Notes under the pieces: model-generated
What the model was told of the DNA's origin: nothing
Seen by the model: only the letters and a program-made list of their open reading frames with translations
The model's database searches: none
Shown: positions 5,946 to 6,140 of the stretch, piece by piece
Layout: every line of letters begins with the position of its first letter
Position numbering within the stretch: position 1 is the stretch's first letter
Source: an uncultured Actinomycetes bacterium
GTDB lineage: Bacteria > Actinomycetota > Actinomycetes > Nanopelagicales > Nanopelagicaceae
Length of the DNA: 6,140 bases
Reading direction: 5' to 3'
Assembly: GCA_903827345.1 (NCBI GenBank)
Contig: CAIKID010000213.1
Span: 1-6,140 of the forward strand
Translations under genes and position numbers: made by a program

Positions 5946-6140
5946 ATGCCTGAAGAAGAATCAAGCGTCAACGTAGAACCGACTCCTTCCCACTTTCCAT
6001 CGCAAACCCCAACGCAAACTCCATGGTGGGTTTCTGACGGTCAATCGCTGGCATCTACCTTTGCACCGATAGCCCCACTCAAGCGCGTCGTGCAAGTGAC
6101 GTGGTACATGGCACTGGCAATGTCATTGATTGCGGGAGTA
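5946..6140 (+). CDS. membrane-anchored protein, N-terminal fragment; possible HtrA-type serine protease
   Basis: The 65 visible residues are an acidic start (MPEEESSVNVE), then a Pro/Thr/Gln-rich stretch with WWVSDGQS (about 12-34), then PLKRVVQ and the beginning of a hydrophobic segment (VTWYMALAMSLIAGV, 51-65). This is the architecture of a cytoplasmic disordered tail followed by one membrane anchor. Actinobacterial HtrA/trypsin-like proteases often start this way, and an Rv1220c-like methyltransferase lies near sigE-rseA-htrA in mycobacteria, so HtrA is my best guess. No protease domain is inside the window, and any single-pass membrane protein remains possible. Translation starts at ATG 5946; the ATG at 5938 hits a stop after 12 codons. 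Confidence 0.6.
   Translation, partial: MPEEESSVNVEPTPSHFPSQTPTQTPWWVSDGQSLASTFAPIAPLKRVVQVTWYMALAMSLIAGV

Overview
The window looks like ordinary chromosomal sequence from a low- to mid-GC actinobacterium. The evidence is an actinobacterial-type DapD, a DUF3117 mini-protein found across Actinobacteria, and an O-methyltransferase that resembles the protein encoded next to sigE in mycobacteria. The base composition is close to balanced, spacers are very short, and several starts lack a Shine-Dalgarno sequence. This would suit a streamlined planktonic group such as Nanopelagicales (acI), but that placement is inference. I see no RNA gene, mobile element, CRISPR array or phage signature, and no gene-free stretch longer than about 100 bases.

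Layout: the plus strand opens with the 3' part of a secreted SpoIID/LytB-type cell-wall protein (1-1071), whose reading frame is open at the left edge. A minus-strand pair converges on it: dapD (2328-3239), followed after about 9 bases by a 12-TM-type MFS exporter (1113-2318). From a divergent intergenic region of about 100 bases a plus-strand run departs. It contains a 67-residue protein that is only a sigma-70 region 4 helix-turn-helix (3336-3539), the 59-residue DUF3117 protein (3595-3774), leucyl aminopeptidase pepA (3784-5301) and a class I SAM O-methyltransferase (about 5298-5927). The last gene begins at 5946, runs off the right edge and has an N-terminal segment like a membrane-anchored protein, possibly an HtrA-type protease.

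How the genes relate: DapD makes the precursor of lysine and of meso-diaminopimelate for peptidoglycan. The SpoIID-like protein and the possible HtrA act at the envelope. PepA recycles peptides. An O-methyltransferase, a sigma-like protein and a possible HtrA close together recall the mycobacterial sigE locus (Rv1220c-sigE-rseA-htrA), but here the sigma homologue lacks region 2 and no anti-sigma gene is visible.

Nothing here is clearly an undescribed system. The points most worth checking are the stand-alone region 4 protein, the methyltransferase with a degraded metal site, and the leaderless-type promoters, the clearest being a perfect TATAAT six bases upstream of the last ATG.
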